Below are positions 1 through 13,341 of a DNA stretch of 64,000 nt, in pieces. The position numbers and the translations under genes were made by a program. Every line of letters starts with the position of its first letter. The first letter of the stretch is position 1. The stretch spans positions 3,038,001 to 3,102,000 of the forward strand of contig NC_086259.1 in the NCBI RefSeq assembly GCF_021018805.1, read 5' to 3'. This stretch comes from Prinia subflava (lineage: Eukaryota > Chordata > Aves > Passeriformes > Cisticolidae). The notes beneath the pieces are model-generated. The model was not told the origin of the DNA, ran no database searches, and saw nothing but the letters and a program-made list of their open reading frames with translations.

Positions 1-3000
1 TGAATTTTTAAAATGGAACTGGACTGTAAACTGGAATTTTTGACAGAAGCACAACAGGGAAGTTTATGAGAGCACAATCTGTTTTACAGTTTGTATAATT
101 TCAAGATGCTCATATAAATTATTCCCATTCAGATTGTCATATTTGAGTCAAAGCACTGCAAATCTACTGTAATATTTGCAGCAATACAATTCTTCTCAGG
201 AATAAAATATTAATGACAGAAGTTGAAGATTTTATTGCAGTTTCCCTAAAGAACAAATGCTTTTAGGGCATGTAGTAACCAATATTTGATATTCACAAAT
301 CTTGCTGAATGGCATTGCAGTATTGTTTTTCCCTCCTTGCAGTTCAGAATGTGTTACTGTGTTGAAAGTCAGATTGGAAAGTAGATCTTGTCAATGTATG
401 TTTTTAAAAGCTATTTGTAATCTCTCTCTATTGAATGGAGTTGGCTGTACTTTTTTGCTGGCATTAGTGTTCATCAATTAATGAACAAACAGAAAATTCA
501 ACAGAAGTTGAATCCTGACTCCCTGGGATGGACCCAGCAAAGGCAGTACAGCTTTCTGTGGTGTGTTAATTCTGGTTTTGTCAGTATAAATGGTTAAGGC
601 ATTGCTACTATTTAGGAAATAAAAGCAGAAGGCACTAAAGGACGCATACACAATACTGTCAATCAAATTGAAATTCTTTATTCTTTCAAGATATTAAATA
701 AAAATGGTAGGATTGATTAGTGGAGCTCTCATTGTTGGTCACGTAACCCAGCCTTGTTCAGCACAGCAGTAACCTGTGAGAAGAGGTGAGAGAAAAGGGA
801 ATATTTTCTGCCAGCTTCAGGAGATCCTGCAGGGCCTCTGTGAAAGCAGCAGTCTGTTGAAATGTGAGGTCTCTGACTGCAGACCTGGGAGCAAACCTGC
901 TCCTCCTGCTGGGATGGGCAGGAGCTGCCCCACAGACAGTGACCAGACAGACTTCAGGCCTGAAATGATGCTGAGATACTCCCAAGGGCATAAAACCAGG
1001 CACAATAAACTGCTGGGGCTTTCTGCCCTGGAGCCCCTCTCATCTCAAGATCCCTGAGCAGCATCTGCAGGAGCTACCGTAGTTCAGGGGCAAACCTGCA
1101 GCTTTCCAGCTTAGCTTAACATGTGGATTCTTTCACTGCTTTCAGGAATTCTTCAAAGGTGTGGCTGGCACAAGCAAATACATTTAGATATCTTTACAGA
1201 CTCAGCCTAAACTGGCTGCAGGTTTTTTAGCCTTTCTGTACTGAATGAGTTTTGGTTTAAGGCTCTTTTAAGTTTTTCTTTTAATTGTAACACACTGTAT
1301 ATTGTACCATTGTACAATTCTGGTTTTAATAGTGACTTTTGGGGAATAAGCTGCCTGTACCTTGTCTGATTTTTAGTACCTGCTCTGATTTTCTCGCAGC
1401 TCAGTGTTCAGGAATTGTGCTTGTTGAAGTGCAAAGTTCACAAGTCCTACAATCTTGACACTGCATCAGCTGTAGCTGTCAGAGTGCAAACCTGCTAGAC
1501 ATAAATTGTGCTGTTTGCCCTGAGTCTTATCTAAACAGAGTCTTTTCTGAGTTTCAAAGATTGATAAGTTTCCACACCACAATCACTCCCTCTAATCACT
1601 TCCTTCATTCTGTCAATCTTTTTTCCTCTTCAACATACACCTATTTTGGGAGGAACATGCTATAAAATCTGTAGTGTCTGTCAGCACTGCTCAATCCCAG
1701 TGCTGAATCCAGACATGGAAAAAAATCCCTCCTCTTGCTCCACATCTGCACCTATTTGTATTGCTTTTCTTAATGTTTCTGCATGGCAGAATGTTATCCT
1801 CATGTTGCTTCTGATGAGTGACAGCTCATGCAGGGTTTAAGATTGGGAGAATGGAGTTGCTGCTGAAAACCTCCATCACACTGTTGCAAAGGGAATGTCA
1901 CAGCACAGCTGAATAGCACAGAGCTGTTCAGCCTTTTGAAGAAGTCCAAATTTCAGAGATGCTGAGGATCCATCTCTGACTCCCTCCAGTAACTCCCATC
2001 CCTGTAAGGCAGGTGCATCTTCCTGGGGAGTAAAGGGAGGACTGGTGAAGGGGTCCATCCTGGTTTGGGGCTCCAGGCACAGGGCAGGGCCAGGTCTGTA
2101 ATCCCTGCAGTCAGAACTGTGCGTGTGTGCAGATGTGACACAGCAGCAAACTCTGTCTGGTTCCCTTTCAGGCTGGGAAGGTTAACAGGCTCTTCTCATC
2201 GTGTGGCAGCCGTGGCAGGGCTGTAGAGCGCAGTCAAAAGCTGCACCCCTGCATTAGGCATGCATGTGGCCATCTGAGCCTCACCCCAGCAGCCACGTGC
2301 TCATCTACACCGTGTGTGAAGCTTTGAGCAGCCCCACTGTTGCCCAAACACTGGCACTGTGAGACTGCAGCTTTTGGGGGTTTGCCCCATGGCAGAGTTG
2401 CCTTACCTGGTACTGCAAGGGACACCAAGTTCAAACCCAGAGCAACTACTGAATATTTCATGTAGTGGGCCAAAAGGAAGACATGAAAATCACAAATACG
2501 ACAACTATTTCTCTAGCACCCAAGTGAAGAGGGGAAAGATAATTGGTTTTAGTATTTAAATTATGTTTTGCTTTGTTTTTTAAGTGAGGTCTGATTGGAA
2601 TTTCCAAAGACCTATTGTTTTATGTCTGATATGGTCTCTGCCAGTTGGCAGATTTTAATCTGTTCCAGTGGGTTGCTGGTTGGACTGGGATTGTGTGTTC
2701 TGTCTGCATTTCAGTGGCACTGCCAGGGGACATTGGGCCTTTTGCCCTTGTCTGTGGATACTTGGAAATTAAATGTGACTTAACCTTAGCACAATTTGGG
2801 GAGAAGTTACTACAACCTTGCCATACTCGTTTTTTTTTAGTAAGATTGTGACATCTGTGTTGGCAAAAAAACCCCTACCCAGTAACAAAAAAAAAACCCT
2901 GTTAAATCATTTGTGGTTTAATCATTGTCACATTACAACCACAAAGTACCCTAAGTAGTGGCCAAAAACAATCCTGTTAGGCCTTTCAGAGTACTTTCTG

Positions 3001-6000
3001 ACCAAAGTGGCTAAATACCATGCAGTAATTCTAAATTATTTTCGTATGCTGTTTCTACTTAATGTTCTCAAATGACTTCTAATAAACTTCAGATAATAAT
3101 CACCGGGATAAAAATACCAGTGAGTTAACAGCAACTGAGGAACAGTTTATGGTGTGATGTGTTAAAGCAACTCATCATTTTTAATTCTACTGTTTAAAAA
3201 TTTATGGTATATTCATCAAAAGATATGAATGCTTTTGATTTCTGGTTTCACTAGAAGCATTTCTTTCTTTTTGGGGGGGGGCAAAGAGGGCACAAAAATC
3301 TCCTCCATTGGTGTGATCAAAGAGGTCACACATTATTGCAGAGATCCTTATATAATGTTCCAGAGTCCTTGAACAGGGTGTTTTATCTGAAATTTTGTGT
3401 GGGTTTGGCAAACAGATATCAGAGAGGAAATATTTTCAAAGAAGTAAAATAATATTAATTTTACCTTTTTCCTTTCTTTCACAGTAATACCTAAGAATAT
3501 CAGATAACATTTAGCTTTATGGGGATACCTTTAAAAAAAACTTTTGGCAAATGTAATGCACTAAGCTTGCCATTTTTAAGAGGTGCCTCACACATCTGCA
3601 AACCTCTGCTGTACTCTTTGCATGGTGTCTGAAAACTAAAAACCTCCCTAGTTTTTGGTTGTTTAATTAATCCATGGTGTGTTTTGTTTCGTTACTGCAC
3701 ATCTGCAGTTTCTGCTTGCTGCTGTGTAGTTCGTTCCCTCTGTATCTCGAGGAGTCTCAAGTGCTTTGGTTGCTGTAAAGGTGGGTTTGACCTGACCTGA
3801 GCACGTGCTGCGTGGCAGGTAACAAATCCCAGCCTAACAAGCCTTGGGAGCTGAGCTTTCCTGGGGAGCCAGTGCTGGTTCAGTGACCTGCATTACCCAG
3901 TATCTCATTTGGCAGAGAATTAAGAAGGGAGCAGACACCTCATCAGCAGATTTTCCTGAGTGCAGACTCATTTTGGTACAAGCTGTCAAAGTCCAAGGAC
4001 CCTCCAGCTGACTTTTTAAACCGCATCTGTCACTGGACTATAATTGGTTTATAAATTGGCTTAAAGATAATAACAGAACTAACCTTTCCACACAAAAAGC
4101 ACACCTGCAACTATCATAAAAGTTCTTACACAAAAAGCATGTCTGCAACTATGATAAACTTCACCGAAGCTTAAAAATAATAGTCCTGAATAATGCATGA
4201 GTAAAAGATCCTAGTGAGTGGGTGGTGTTGCAGAGCAGGGAGCCACTGAAGGAGCTCACACACCCCATGGCAGAGGCATTTGGCTGGAAGTGGTTCTCAT
4301 GGGGGTTGGTTGGTTTTTAGCTGCTTTTTCTCCCTACAAGAATGCTAATGTGGTGTTTGACTTCTGTCAGCCTGCAGCAGGGCACAGGTCTCTGCTGGAC
4401 CCCCAATAATCCAAAAGCTGAAGTGGCTGAACATTAAGAAGCCTCTGAATTAAGGATTCTTTGTACCAAATGTTGTTCATTAGGCACTGTTTAGCCAGTG
4501 TTCTTTTTCTTCACATCTGCAAGTCTGCAATCTGGGCAGATTGTTCCCTGGCTGCCCACAGACTCTTCTTTGTCATTGTTTTCTTTAACATGCTGAAGCT
4601 ATCCACACATGGATGTGTGCACAGACATCTGAGCAGAACACAGACACCTCTGGGCTTTAACAGAGCTCACATATTCTCACTTGTGGCATTTCCACATTGT
4701 GGAGTTGCACCTCATGTGAGAATACCAAAAAGTTCTGTTCATGGCTTCTTATCCAGCTGTCAGCTTGATGAAGCTATCAACTCTGATATTGAATTTTTCC
4801 TCCTTTCTCTGGCTTTGCAATTATTGTAAGTTCAGTATCTACAAAGGAAAATTAGATCAGCAGAATTTAAGGACTTCTCCTGTTTAAGTGTACTTACTAG
4901 TTATCTAAATGACCCTGAGTGCAGGCATGCCAGTTAGTCCCAGACACAGCTGGCCTCACACAGGCCATTGTATTATAAAGATTTCAATTGCCAGATAAAA
5001 CTAATACCGTTTTAGTTTTAAAATAACTTTAAAGCATCATATATTTCTGTTTACTCTGTAATAAATGTATGCAACATATGAATATAGTTTTGTATAAAAT
5101 GGACAAAGACATCTTCCTTGAATTATGGTTGTTCCTTTTTTCAGTGGATTTTTTCTAGACTTTTAAGTAGCTGCCTTAGTACTGTAAAATAGTTTTTTCT
5201 CTTCACAAAATTAAAAATTTTAATATTGTAAGGGTAGTAGGGAATGTTTGAAGATTTGCATTTAGATCCTCTTTCTTTGTCAAATTGCCTGTTTAAGAAA
5301 CTGATAGAAATCTGTTTGAACCTTATTATTTAAGTTTATTCCTGGCATGATGGGAATCCTCTCATATCAAACAAGACAAGGATATCACCATTTTTTAGGT
5401 GAAGACCAGAAAAATCACTCCACTTAGTTCACTGTCTCTAGTCAGCTCAAAATACCTTCCTGTTTTGTCTTAGCACTCAAGTAATAGTTTGTATATGAAT
5501 GTTTTCTCCAGGGCTTGTAGGTTCAGTGTCTTGGAGCGGGGTGGCCACCACCCCATTTAATAGACTAAAGCATGAAGGCAGACAATAGAATTGAAAATGC
5601 AATCTATCTATAAACCCTTTGCTTTTTAATTAAGACTATTTGAATACCTATTTATTTGTAAACCAAGATTTGTATTATTTAGCAGGGTGCCTCCAGCAGC
5701 AGCTTAATTTCCCTGTGCCCAGAGCTGCCCCAGTGCAGTCTGCAGCTGTAGCAGCATGTGGGAGAGAGCTGGAGCTGACAGGTTTCCTATCTCTAGCAAA
5801 GCTCGTGGCACTGGCTGCATGATAAAGGAGTGGTCCAGAGTCATTTTGCTGGGCTCTGTCTGAAGCACCACCCTAGCTCCAAGAGAGAGCCCAAAGCTGC
5901 ACATTTTCCATCCAGACTCATTGTTTATTTCACAGCAGAGCTTTTTGTTGTCCTCAGTTTCTAATAAAACAGATAAGATGAATAAAAACCAAAACAGATG

Positions 6001-8317
6001 GGGACTTAAGAGTGCTGGGCAGAAGGAGAGGAGAAGCAGTTGCACTTTAGGCCAATGAGAGAAAAAGGAAAAGGTAGGGATGAGAGAAGAAGGAGTTCTA
6101 ATGGATTTGCTTGGTGCTTAGAAATCCTCAGGATTTACAACCATGGCAGTCTTTTTAGGGCAATAGTGTCATTAATTTGCTCTGTTAAACTTCTGCAGAC
6201 AAATGGATATATGGTTTTGGTGGTTTTATTTCTAATCAGTTTGATATTTGATCTCCTTTTGTATCTCTTCCTCAGTTTGATAAGGGTGACTGTGTCTCTT
6301 TGAGTGCAGTCTGTGGGTTTGGATTGAGACCACAGTAGCAGCAGAGCTGCAGAGGGAAGCTGAGCTGCAGACCACAGACACCTCAGCCCCACTTCTCTCA
6401 GACAACTCTGCTGGATCCAGAGCATCCAGGATCTGGCTGTGGTTTGTCTTCCAGCCATGGAGTTCTGATCCTCATTTTTAACAAGAGAGGCTGAGGCTTC
6501 AAACAGGTGACCAGGGTCAGATGTTACATGTGGCTTTGCAGTTATGGCGATGAAAATAGGTGACGTGGAGTAATACTCAGCTAAGAAATCATGGGAGAGA
6601 TCTTGAAAGAACATCTAGTGCCCTCAGAAAGAAGATTGAAGACTTTTAGAGCAGCTGGAGTTGGCTGCAAACTGCAAAAGCTGAACCTCCTCTTAGACAT
6701 AGAAATTCTGTACTCCCACAACTATAAAATAAACAGGAAAGCAACTGTGATTCAGTAATACTTTTAGTGTGATATGTGTAATATTGATGTGATGGATTGT
6801 AGTGATTTCAATTTATCATTCAATAGAGTGGAGCCTAATGTGGGAGAGCTGAGAAACACAGGGGGATCTAGAGAAGGGAAAATTGCAATACAATCAATAT
6901 TCAGAAAGATAAATAATTATAGAATATCTTCAACAGTTTTCAAGGAACAACTGGTTATAGTTGTATTGGTTTGTATTGAATGAAAAATCGAAATTCCTTT
7001 TTAAAGGAGAGAAACCATAAAAATAGCACATTTTGAGCAGGAAGACTGCACACACTCTGTGGTGAGCATCTCTCACTTGGGCACTGTTGGCTTTTGTGAG
7101 GAAGGAGGAGCCGAGGGTCAGTCCTGTGCCTTGTGGCCTTGCTGGGCAGGCAGGAGGGTGCGTGCAGCAGGCTGGGTCCTGAGTGTGATGGGCAGGGGCT
7201 GCCTGCCCCCTGCACACCCAGCTGCTCCCACCACTGCTCAGGGCAGCAAAGGTGCATCCCTTTGTGAGCCACTTGCTGCTCAGCTTGATTCTGATCTTTA
7301 TATCAGAGCCACAAAAGACAGCTGAGTGCTTTATCCAGGCACTCCAATAGGATGATTTTATTTTGGTCTTTGAAGCCTCAGTACTTTCAGAAAAAGTGAT
7401 AATATAATTAAGATATGACATTTATGTTCACAAGACCCTAGAGCTGCGTGTTTGACTGGATTAAAGCAAATGGAACTTGGTGGGAGTTCGGCCTTAAATA
7501 TTGCTCATTTCTTATTTGTTTAATCATGCCAAAATTGAACAAGGAAAATATTCTTCAACTGTACCTTAGCCCTAGTTGTCTTGACTCTGCAACTGCTGCT
7601 CTGTTGATGATGACTCAATGCCATGGTGAACTAATTAGGACAGTACTTTGTTACTAACAAAAGAGCTGCTTTCTTCCTCCCTCCTCTCCCCAGCAGTTTG
7701 TCAAACAAAATTGTATCCTATACCAAAATAATAGCAACCTAATGTATCCTGGCACTCTGTCTCTAGTCAAACAACAGTATTTTGTAATGCTGCTTCGGTA
7801 CATGTATTAGAGGAGTTGTGTTTTACACAGCCCATTAACACAAGGGAATCATTAATTTCTGGGGAGTGTCTTTGCCAGAAAGATGTGGGCTTTAAATCTT
7901 CAATGTACGTAGAAAAGTAGTGTCCATGTCAGATGTTCTAAATGGGTATGATCACTCTTGAAAATAACAGGATAGCAATGTTCTGTGCTCTGCATTTTAA
8001 ATAACTGCAGCTGACATTCTTATAGGAGACTCAGGCATGCATTTCCATCTGTGTGGACACGCTTAGATACATTGTATTAACATCTTTTCATGTGGGTCTG
8101 GATTAAAGGTGCTGCTGTTTCTCTTGTTTGTAGTTTTCTGTACTTCACAGACATGTTAAAATAATTTCATCTCATTTAAAGTTTTTTTGTGAAAATGTAG
8201 TTGCTCTTTCCACCTTTGTTTTTTATATAAACATCTGTTTATACATCTGTTTTTTGAAAGTTGTTGTTAAAACCTTTTAGCACTAGTTAACTCAGCTGCC
8301 TGTCTCTGCTCTCCCAG
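1..8317 (+). other. PEPD: PEPD intron (3' part only)
   Basis: This AT-rich stretch ends in a strong acceptor (pyrimidine tract followed by CAG at 8315-8317), so it is the tail of the intron before the first PEPD exon in the window. The intron starts outside the window. No additional PEPD exon was recognised: nothing here encodes the residues that should precede Gly323 (human numbering). The open frames are short, lack splice-compatible boundaries and match no family I know. A 38-bp imperfect direct duplication sits at 4086-4163. No tRNA or known ncRNA was recognised. Confidence 0.75.
4086..4163. repeat. Two-copy 38-bp tandem duplication
   Basis: The block ACACAAAAAGC...CTGCAACTATNATAAA occurs at about 4090 and again 38 bp later, at 4128, with a few substitutions. 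It is a small local duplication inside the PEPD intron. No function is apparent. Confidence 0.6.
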
Positions 8318-8502
8318 GGGTCTCCTGGCCTGACATGCACCGTCTGGCTGACAGAGTCCATCTGGAGGAGCTGACCAGAATTGGCATTCTGAAAGGCAAC
8401 GTGGATGACATGGTGAAGGTTCATCTGGGTGCAGTATTTATGCCACACGGACTTGGACATCTACTTGGAATCGATGTGCACGATGTTGGAGGCTACCCAG
8501 AG
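8318..8502 (+). CDS. PEPD: PEPD (prolidase), third-last coding exon
   Basis: This exon encodes part of the catalytic C-terminal pita-bread domain of prolidase (Xaa-Pro dipeptidase), a cytosolic Mn-dependent homodimer that releases proline from X-Pro dipeptides. The translation runs from (G)[12 protein letters not shown] to HDVGGYPE, human residues 323-384 by alignment from memory. It carries His366 (MPHG), the metal ligand His370 (GLGH) and His377 (VHDVGG). The exon opens after a CAG acceptor with two bases of a split Gly codon and closes in phase 0 before donor GTTAGT at 8503. The first metal ligands (Asp276, Asp287) must lie in exons upstream of the window. Codon usage is AT-leaning, unlike the next exon. 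The family assignment is secure. The exact upstream codon split is inferred. Confidence 0.97.
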
Positions 8503-11500
8503 GTTAGTGTTAGTCCATCCTCAGCTCCCCTGCAGATTAACCCCCTCAGCTCAGTCAGCATTGCTCAGACTTCATGTGTGGTTACCCAGTTGCATCTTCT
8601 CAGAGGTAGCGCAGATGTGCATTTAAGTGTCTCCTTTTTTTGGATGTGATATTTTATGCAGTTTCCTCTAAGAAAATCTGCTAGTTCATTGAAACATAAA
8701 TTGTTTGTGGGAAGAAGTCACCTGATGGTGCTCTCTGGGCATTCCTTATGTGTTCAGTTCCTACATGCATCATGGTGTTCCTTCATGAGTCACTGCTCTG
8801 ACAGGTTCCACCCAAGTACCCTGTGCTGTGGCAGAGCATCTCAGTCTACCTGAGCCCTGTATTGGCAAGATTCACCTGCTCCATTCCAGATGTGGGGCAG
8901 CTGCAGGAGCCTCCTGCTGTTCCTGGGCAGTAAATCCCAGTGGCTGTGTCATATGGCAGCAATGGCTCAGAGCCCTGTCTTGAGCTTTGTTGTTCAGTGT
9001 CAGCATGGACACCGGTGTAGATATGCTGTCCTGCAGTGAGAGCAGAAAGAAAAAAGTCCATCAAGTCTTCCAGTCTTTGCAAATGTGAAAGCATAACCTG
9101 TTGCATTCTGATTTTCTGCAGAAAACACAGAATGATTGTCATTTTCCTTGAACTAGTTTGGTGACTCATGACTATGATCTGAAAGCAGAATAGGTAAAAT
9201 TCTGTAACCAATTAACAGCAGTAGGTCTGCAATGATAACTAAAAGTAAAATCACTGCAGTGAATTGTACTTAAGGTTTGAATAAAGAAAGTTGACAGCAG
9301 CTTCAGAAATATTTCAGAAGGATTGTGTTTGTGTTAGATTGCAGTTATTTGAGGCTAACTGTTCAAGGACTTTCAGTAATACAGTACAAAAATGGATCAT
9401 TTGTCTCCTCTCATATGTTAGCTGTTCTTTTGCAAGAATCTGCAATGAAACTAGGAATTTATACATAAGGTTTAACCATATTTTGGTGCTTGTTCATGTT
9501 GGGTGACCAGACTACTTAAGAGCTGCTATGGCTGGCTCAGTTTTGCAGGCAGGGAAGAAAGAGTATACTACAGTAAAATACTGCAGAATACTTATTACAT
9601 TGACAATATAATTATAGCTGAGATACAGTATTGTGATAATGATGTATTAGCATCAGCTAATAAACTTACATGTAATAAAAATGAAACAACAATCAAAAGC
9701 AGTCCTATTCTCATTTTAAGGTTTCTGCACTAGCTGGTACATAAAGGATGGATGCTTGTCCCTTTGTTCCTCTGAAGTGCATTCTCTCTGTGTGCAGATA
9801 GAGACACTCAGCAAAGCACAAGGACTGTGGTTACTTGGAGAGTTCATAAACTTTAAAATCCAGGACCCTGCTGTTGCATGCCTTTGCTTAGATTGTTTTC
9901 ACTTGTATTGTGAGTAACTTCTCTGAATTTGATGGACTTAAAAAACAGGGGCATGTGTTCAAGACTTGATAGGGTAAAGAGATAACTAAATTTTAAGAAC
10001 AATAAGAAGAATTCTGAGAGTGCAAAGTACGCTTCTTGGTTTTGCCTTAGAACTGTATTCTTTGAGGTTACAGCAAGTACCTTATGGTCAAGGGAGAATT
10101 CTAGAACTGATTTTGTGAGAGTCTGGAGCAATGGACCCTGTACAGCTTCCATCTCTCAGCAGGTTTCAGTTGCGTGGCATTCAAGCTCTAGAAGAAAAAT
10201 TTGACAATAGTTTTTGTTTTCGTATGACTGAGTTTATAATTTTTATTACATGGTATATTATATAATTTAAGGGTCATTTTTTGAAAGCAAACTGTTCTGT
10301 CCACAATTTTGAAAGAGCAGCCTGTTACAGATAAAAATGGATATAGGGACTGTATTGAGTTAGGCTCTCCAGTTTTGTACTTACTGTGTGTAAAAATGCC
10401 AGAGCTCTACACAGAATTTTATACCTGCAAATACTAAAGTTATTTGTTTGTGTTGGCATGCAACTGCATTCTTACATGAAGAATGTTTGCATGGCTAATT
10501 TACTTTCAAATTCTCATCCTAAATAGCAAATTCCTTGAACATGAAGCATGTATGAAAGCTCACAAATAGCTAATGTTCTGTATTTGCATATAAAACTGCA
10601 CATAGATGGGTGTATGCCATCACCTTAGTGTGAAAAATTATAAATTCTGGGTTCTGCAGAAGAGCAACCCCTTTCACCTCTGTGTGCAGCATTCATTTCA
10701 CCTCTGGTAGACCTTTTCCCTCTCTCTGGCCAAAGCAGGAGGCCCTTTGGCTAAGATGAGGTCCCTGGCTGTGGAAGGACACCCCAGGAGCTGTCAGGAG
10801 CTGGGCTGCATCAGCCTCCCCTGGGCTTGAAGCCCTCCTGGGGGCCTGGTCCCTGCCACGTGGAAGGATGCAGGGGCTGCTGCCCACGTAACCCTGAGCA
10901 CGAGCAGCTGAGCACCTTTCCTGCAAGTGTGGGACGTCTGTATGAAATGGCAGAAGGCCTTGTTATCCATGCCTCATTGTCTCATGAAAAAGCACATTTT
11001 GAAGACATCTAGTACACTCTGGAGTGATTTGTGGTGCCTTTTAAATGTTACCAGCTAGCGAGATCTTCACAGAGATTTTTATAAAGCCATTTTGGTGTTT
11101 ATTGTACACTGAGCCCATGCCCATAGTATCATGTTCTTTTTTCTAGCTGGTTAAAAAGCAACTTCTTTGCTTTTGGCCAAAGGAATTTCTGGGAGGATTA
11201 CAAACGATTTTTTAAAAATAAAAACTTTCCAAGTGGATATTATTCCATTATTTTCCTCAAGTGTAAACAGTTACATTTGAAATAATACAATAAACGTTAA
11301 TTTCCTAATTTTTATCCGTCAGAAAGTTTTGTGTGTTCCAAAAAAACTATTTCCAGACATTGTTAGCTTAGATTAGTTATTCATTGGTAGCCAAAGATTT
11401 CTTTTTTCAAAATTGGCAATAATAAGTTTTCTTCTTTTCCAGTAAGCTGCTTTCACATGCAGCATTGAACAAGCACTTTCTTCTTCTTTGACAAATGTTG

Positions 11501-12936
11501 TAAATGCTTGCAGATTTTCTGCACAGTATACTCTGGGATATTAGAAAATATAACATTTCCCTTCCTATTTTTTGCTGTGGTAAAGAATATTCGGTTTTGG
11601 CCAGTAATGGCTGTGTCTTGGCACCCTTATTTGAGGACAGACAGCTGACAGCAGTGTTTCCCAGTGCAGCACACCAGTGAGGTGCTGTTTGCAGGGTGCG
11701 GAGCAGCCGGAGCTCCCCGGGGCTCGCGGCGTTCCCCGCGTTCAAAACCCGCCTGCCTCTTCTGGGGCTCCGACTGCAGCTCAGGCTGCTCCCAAAACTC
11801 AGCCCCAGTGGTACTAATCACTGCAGAAAATCTGGCCCTCAGTCACACAGAGCTTGCTTCAAAGGGTGAAAACCCCACTGGGCTTAGCTTCTGCTGTAAA
11901 ATTTAATCATGGAGATGGTTTGCTTGCATTCCTTCAGTTGTTTCTGGGTAAATTCGGTATGGGATATAAATGAGGGTTTGTGCCTGTTACAGTGAAGAAA
12001 ATGTGGTAGGTGGCCCCAAATTTTCAGACCCTGAGGTAGACGAGGCTGAAGTTTTCATTTAAATCTAGGTTCCGTGTCTCTAGATGCCTGAGTTGATTCA
12101 ATTTCATGCTATATTAATTGACTATAAGGCTCTAAAGAATGCTAAGTACATTTGATGACTTTCTATAATAATAAGGCAGTTAATTTAAGTTAGGTTAATA
12201 ACTACTGTGATTTTCACATCTTATGAATTAAGAGTTTAATTTCGTTTTGTTTTTTAAAATTATAAGATTTACCTTAGTTTAAATTTTTAATTCCATTCTC
12301 ATGAAAAGCTGATCCTTTCGTTGCTGTTCTGCATCACAAATTAATTTTGGAGGTCTGTTTTGGAGTTACCCAGATCCTTCCATCCCTGTGCATGCTTGGG
12401 GAACATCTCTGCTGTGCACAAGCTGTGTCTGGCTTTCACAGAAAGCTTTCTCCCAGATCCCAGGTGACTGACTGGGAACTGACTGGGAGTTTAAGTCACC
12501 AAACGTACTGGAGAATACAGGAATAATCTTGTTCTGGCAAAAACTATTTTCCTTATGTGTCTGACTTTATGCTGAAGCAGAAGATTTCATTTTTTGTGTG
12601 GTTAGCATTGCAAATGATGCATTAATGTTTTTTCCTTTAAAAATCAGAGGATGAAGTGAATTTACCAAGAAGCCTAAAGCTGTTATGTAGGGCCCTGGTG
12701 GTGCAAATTGCTTCACTTGCCATAACCTTGCAAAGCCTCTCCTCAGCTTTGGTTACCCAGGCCCTGCAAACATGAAACAACCTGTGTGGAAGGCACTTAG
12801 AGTGCCTTTACTTTACAAAGAGTAAAAGGGTTTTCATTAGTTTTAACTTCTGGTTTTGCTTTTGCAAGTGATTGTACACCTTGAAAAAAGATTAGGAGAA
12901 CAAACTTGCTGCTTCTGCTTCACGGGACCCTCTTGA

Positions 12937-13007
12937 GTTTTGTTGTGGTTTGGAGGTTTTTTTGGGGTTGTTTGGGGGTTTTTTTGGTGGGTTTGGGTTT
13001 TTTTGAT
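12937..13007 (+). repeat. G/T-rich low-complexity tract with G-quadruplex potential
   Basis: About 70 bases consist almost only of T and G, with G-runs of 3-5 separated by T-runs. Four or more G-runs of at least three lie close enough for a possible quadruplex on the plus (transcribed-sense) strand, although two loops are long. The tract lies in a PEPD intron. Confidence 0.6.
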
Positions 13008-13173
13008 TCTTTGAATTCCTGCATAGCAAAACCATACATACAGCCACTGAGCAAGCAGCGTGCAGGAAGGAAACAGATGAGTGAAAACTGCCTTTCCATG
13101 CAGAGCAGCACTGAAATCCATGGTGCTTATTGTATCTGCTGGGGCAAACACCAACCAGGAGAGTTTCCTGCAG

Positions 13174-13341
13174 CCTGGGATTCTTCTGTGGGCTTAAAGC
13201 CCTCCCAGAGTCACCCTGGGATGATTCTGTGGGGTTTAAACCCCTCCCAGAGTCAGCCTGGGATGATTCTGTGGGGTTTGAACCCCTCCCAGAGTCAGCC
13301 TAGGATTCTTCTGTGGGGTTTGAACCCCTCCCAGAGTTGGG
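13174..13341 (+). repeat. 42-bp tandem repeat, four copies
   Basis: Four consecutive imperfect copies of a 42-bp unit each contain CTGTGGG(G/C)TT and CCCTCCCAGAGT. Copies differ by a few substitutions with no net indel, so the reading frame is preserved by chance (unit divisible by three). The second copy holds a perfect 14-bp palindrome, GGGGTTTAAACCCC, at 13,231-13,244. The array is intronic within PEPD and no coding role is supported. Confidence 0.85.

Noticed and set aside
6135..6614. 159-codon minus-strand open frame in the first PEPD intron
   Set aside because: It resembles no family I know, has no supporting splice or promoter features, and its length is within what chance gives in this much DNA.
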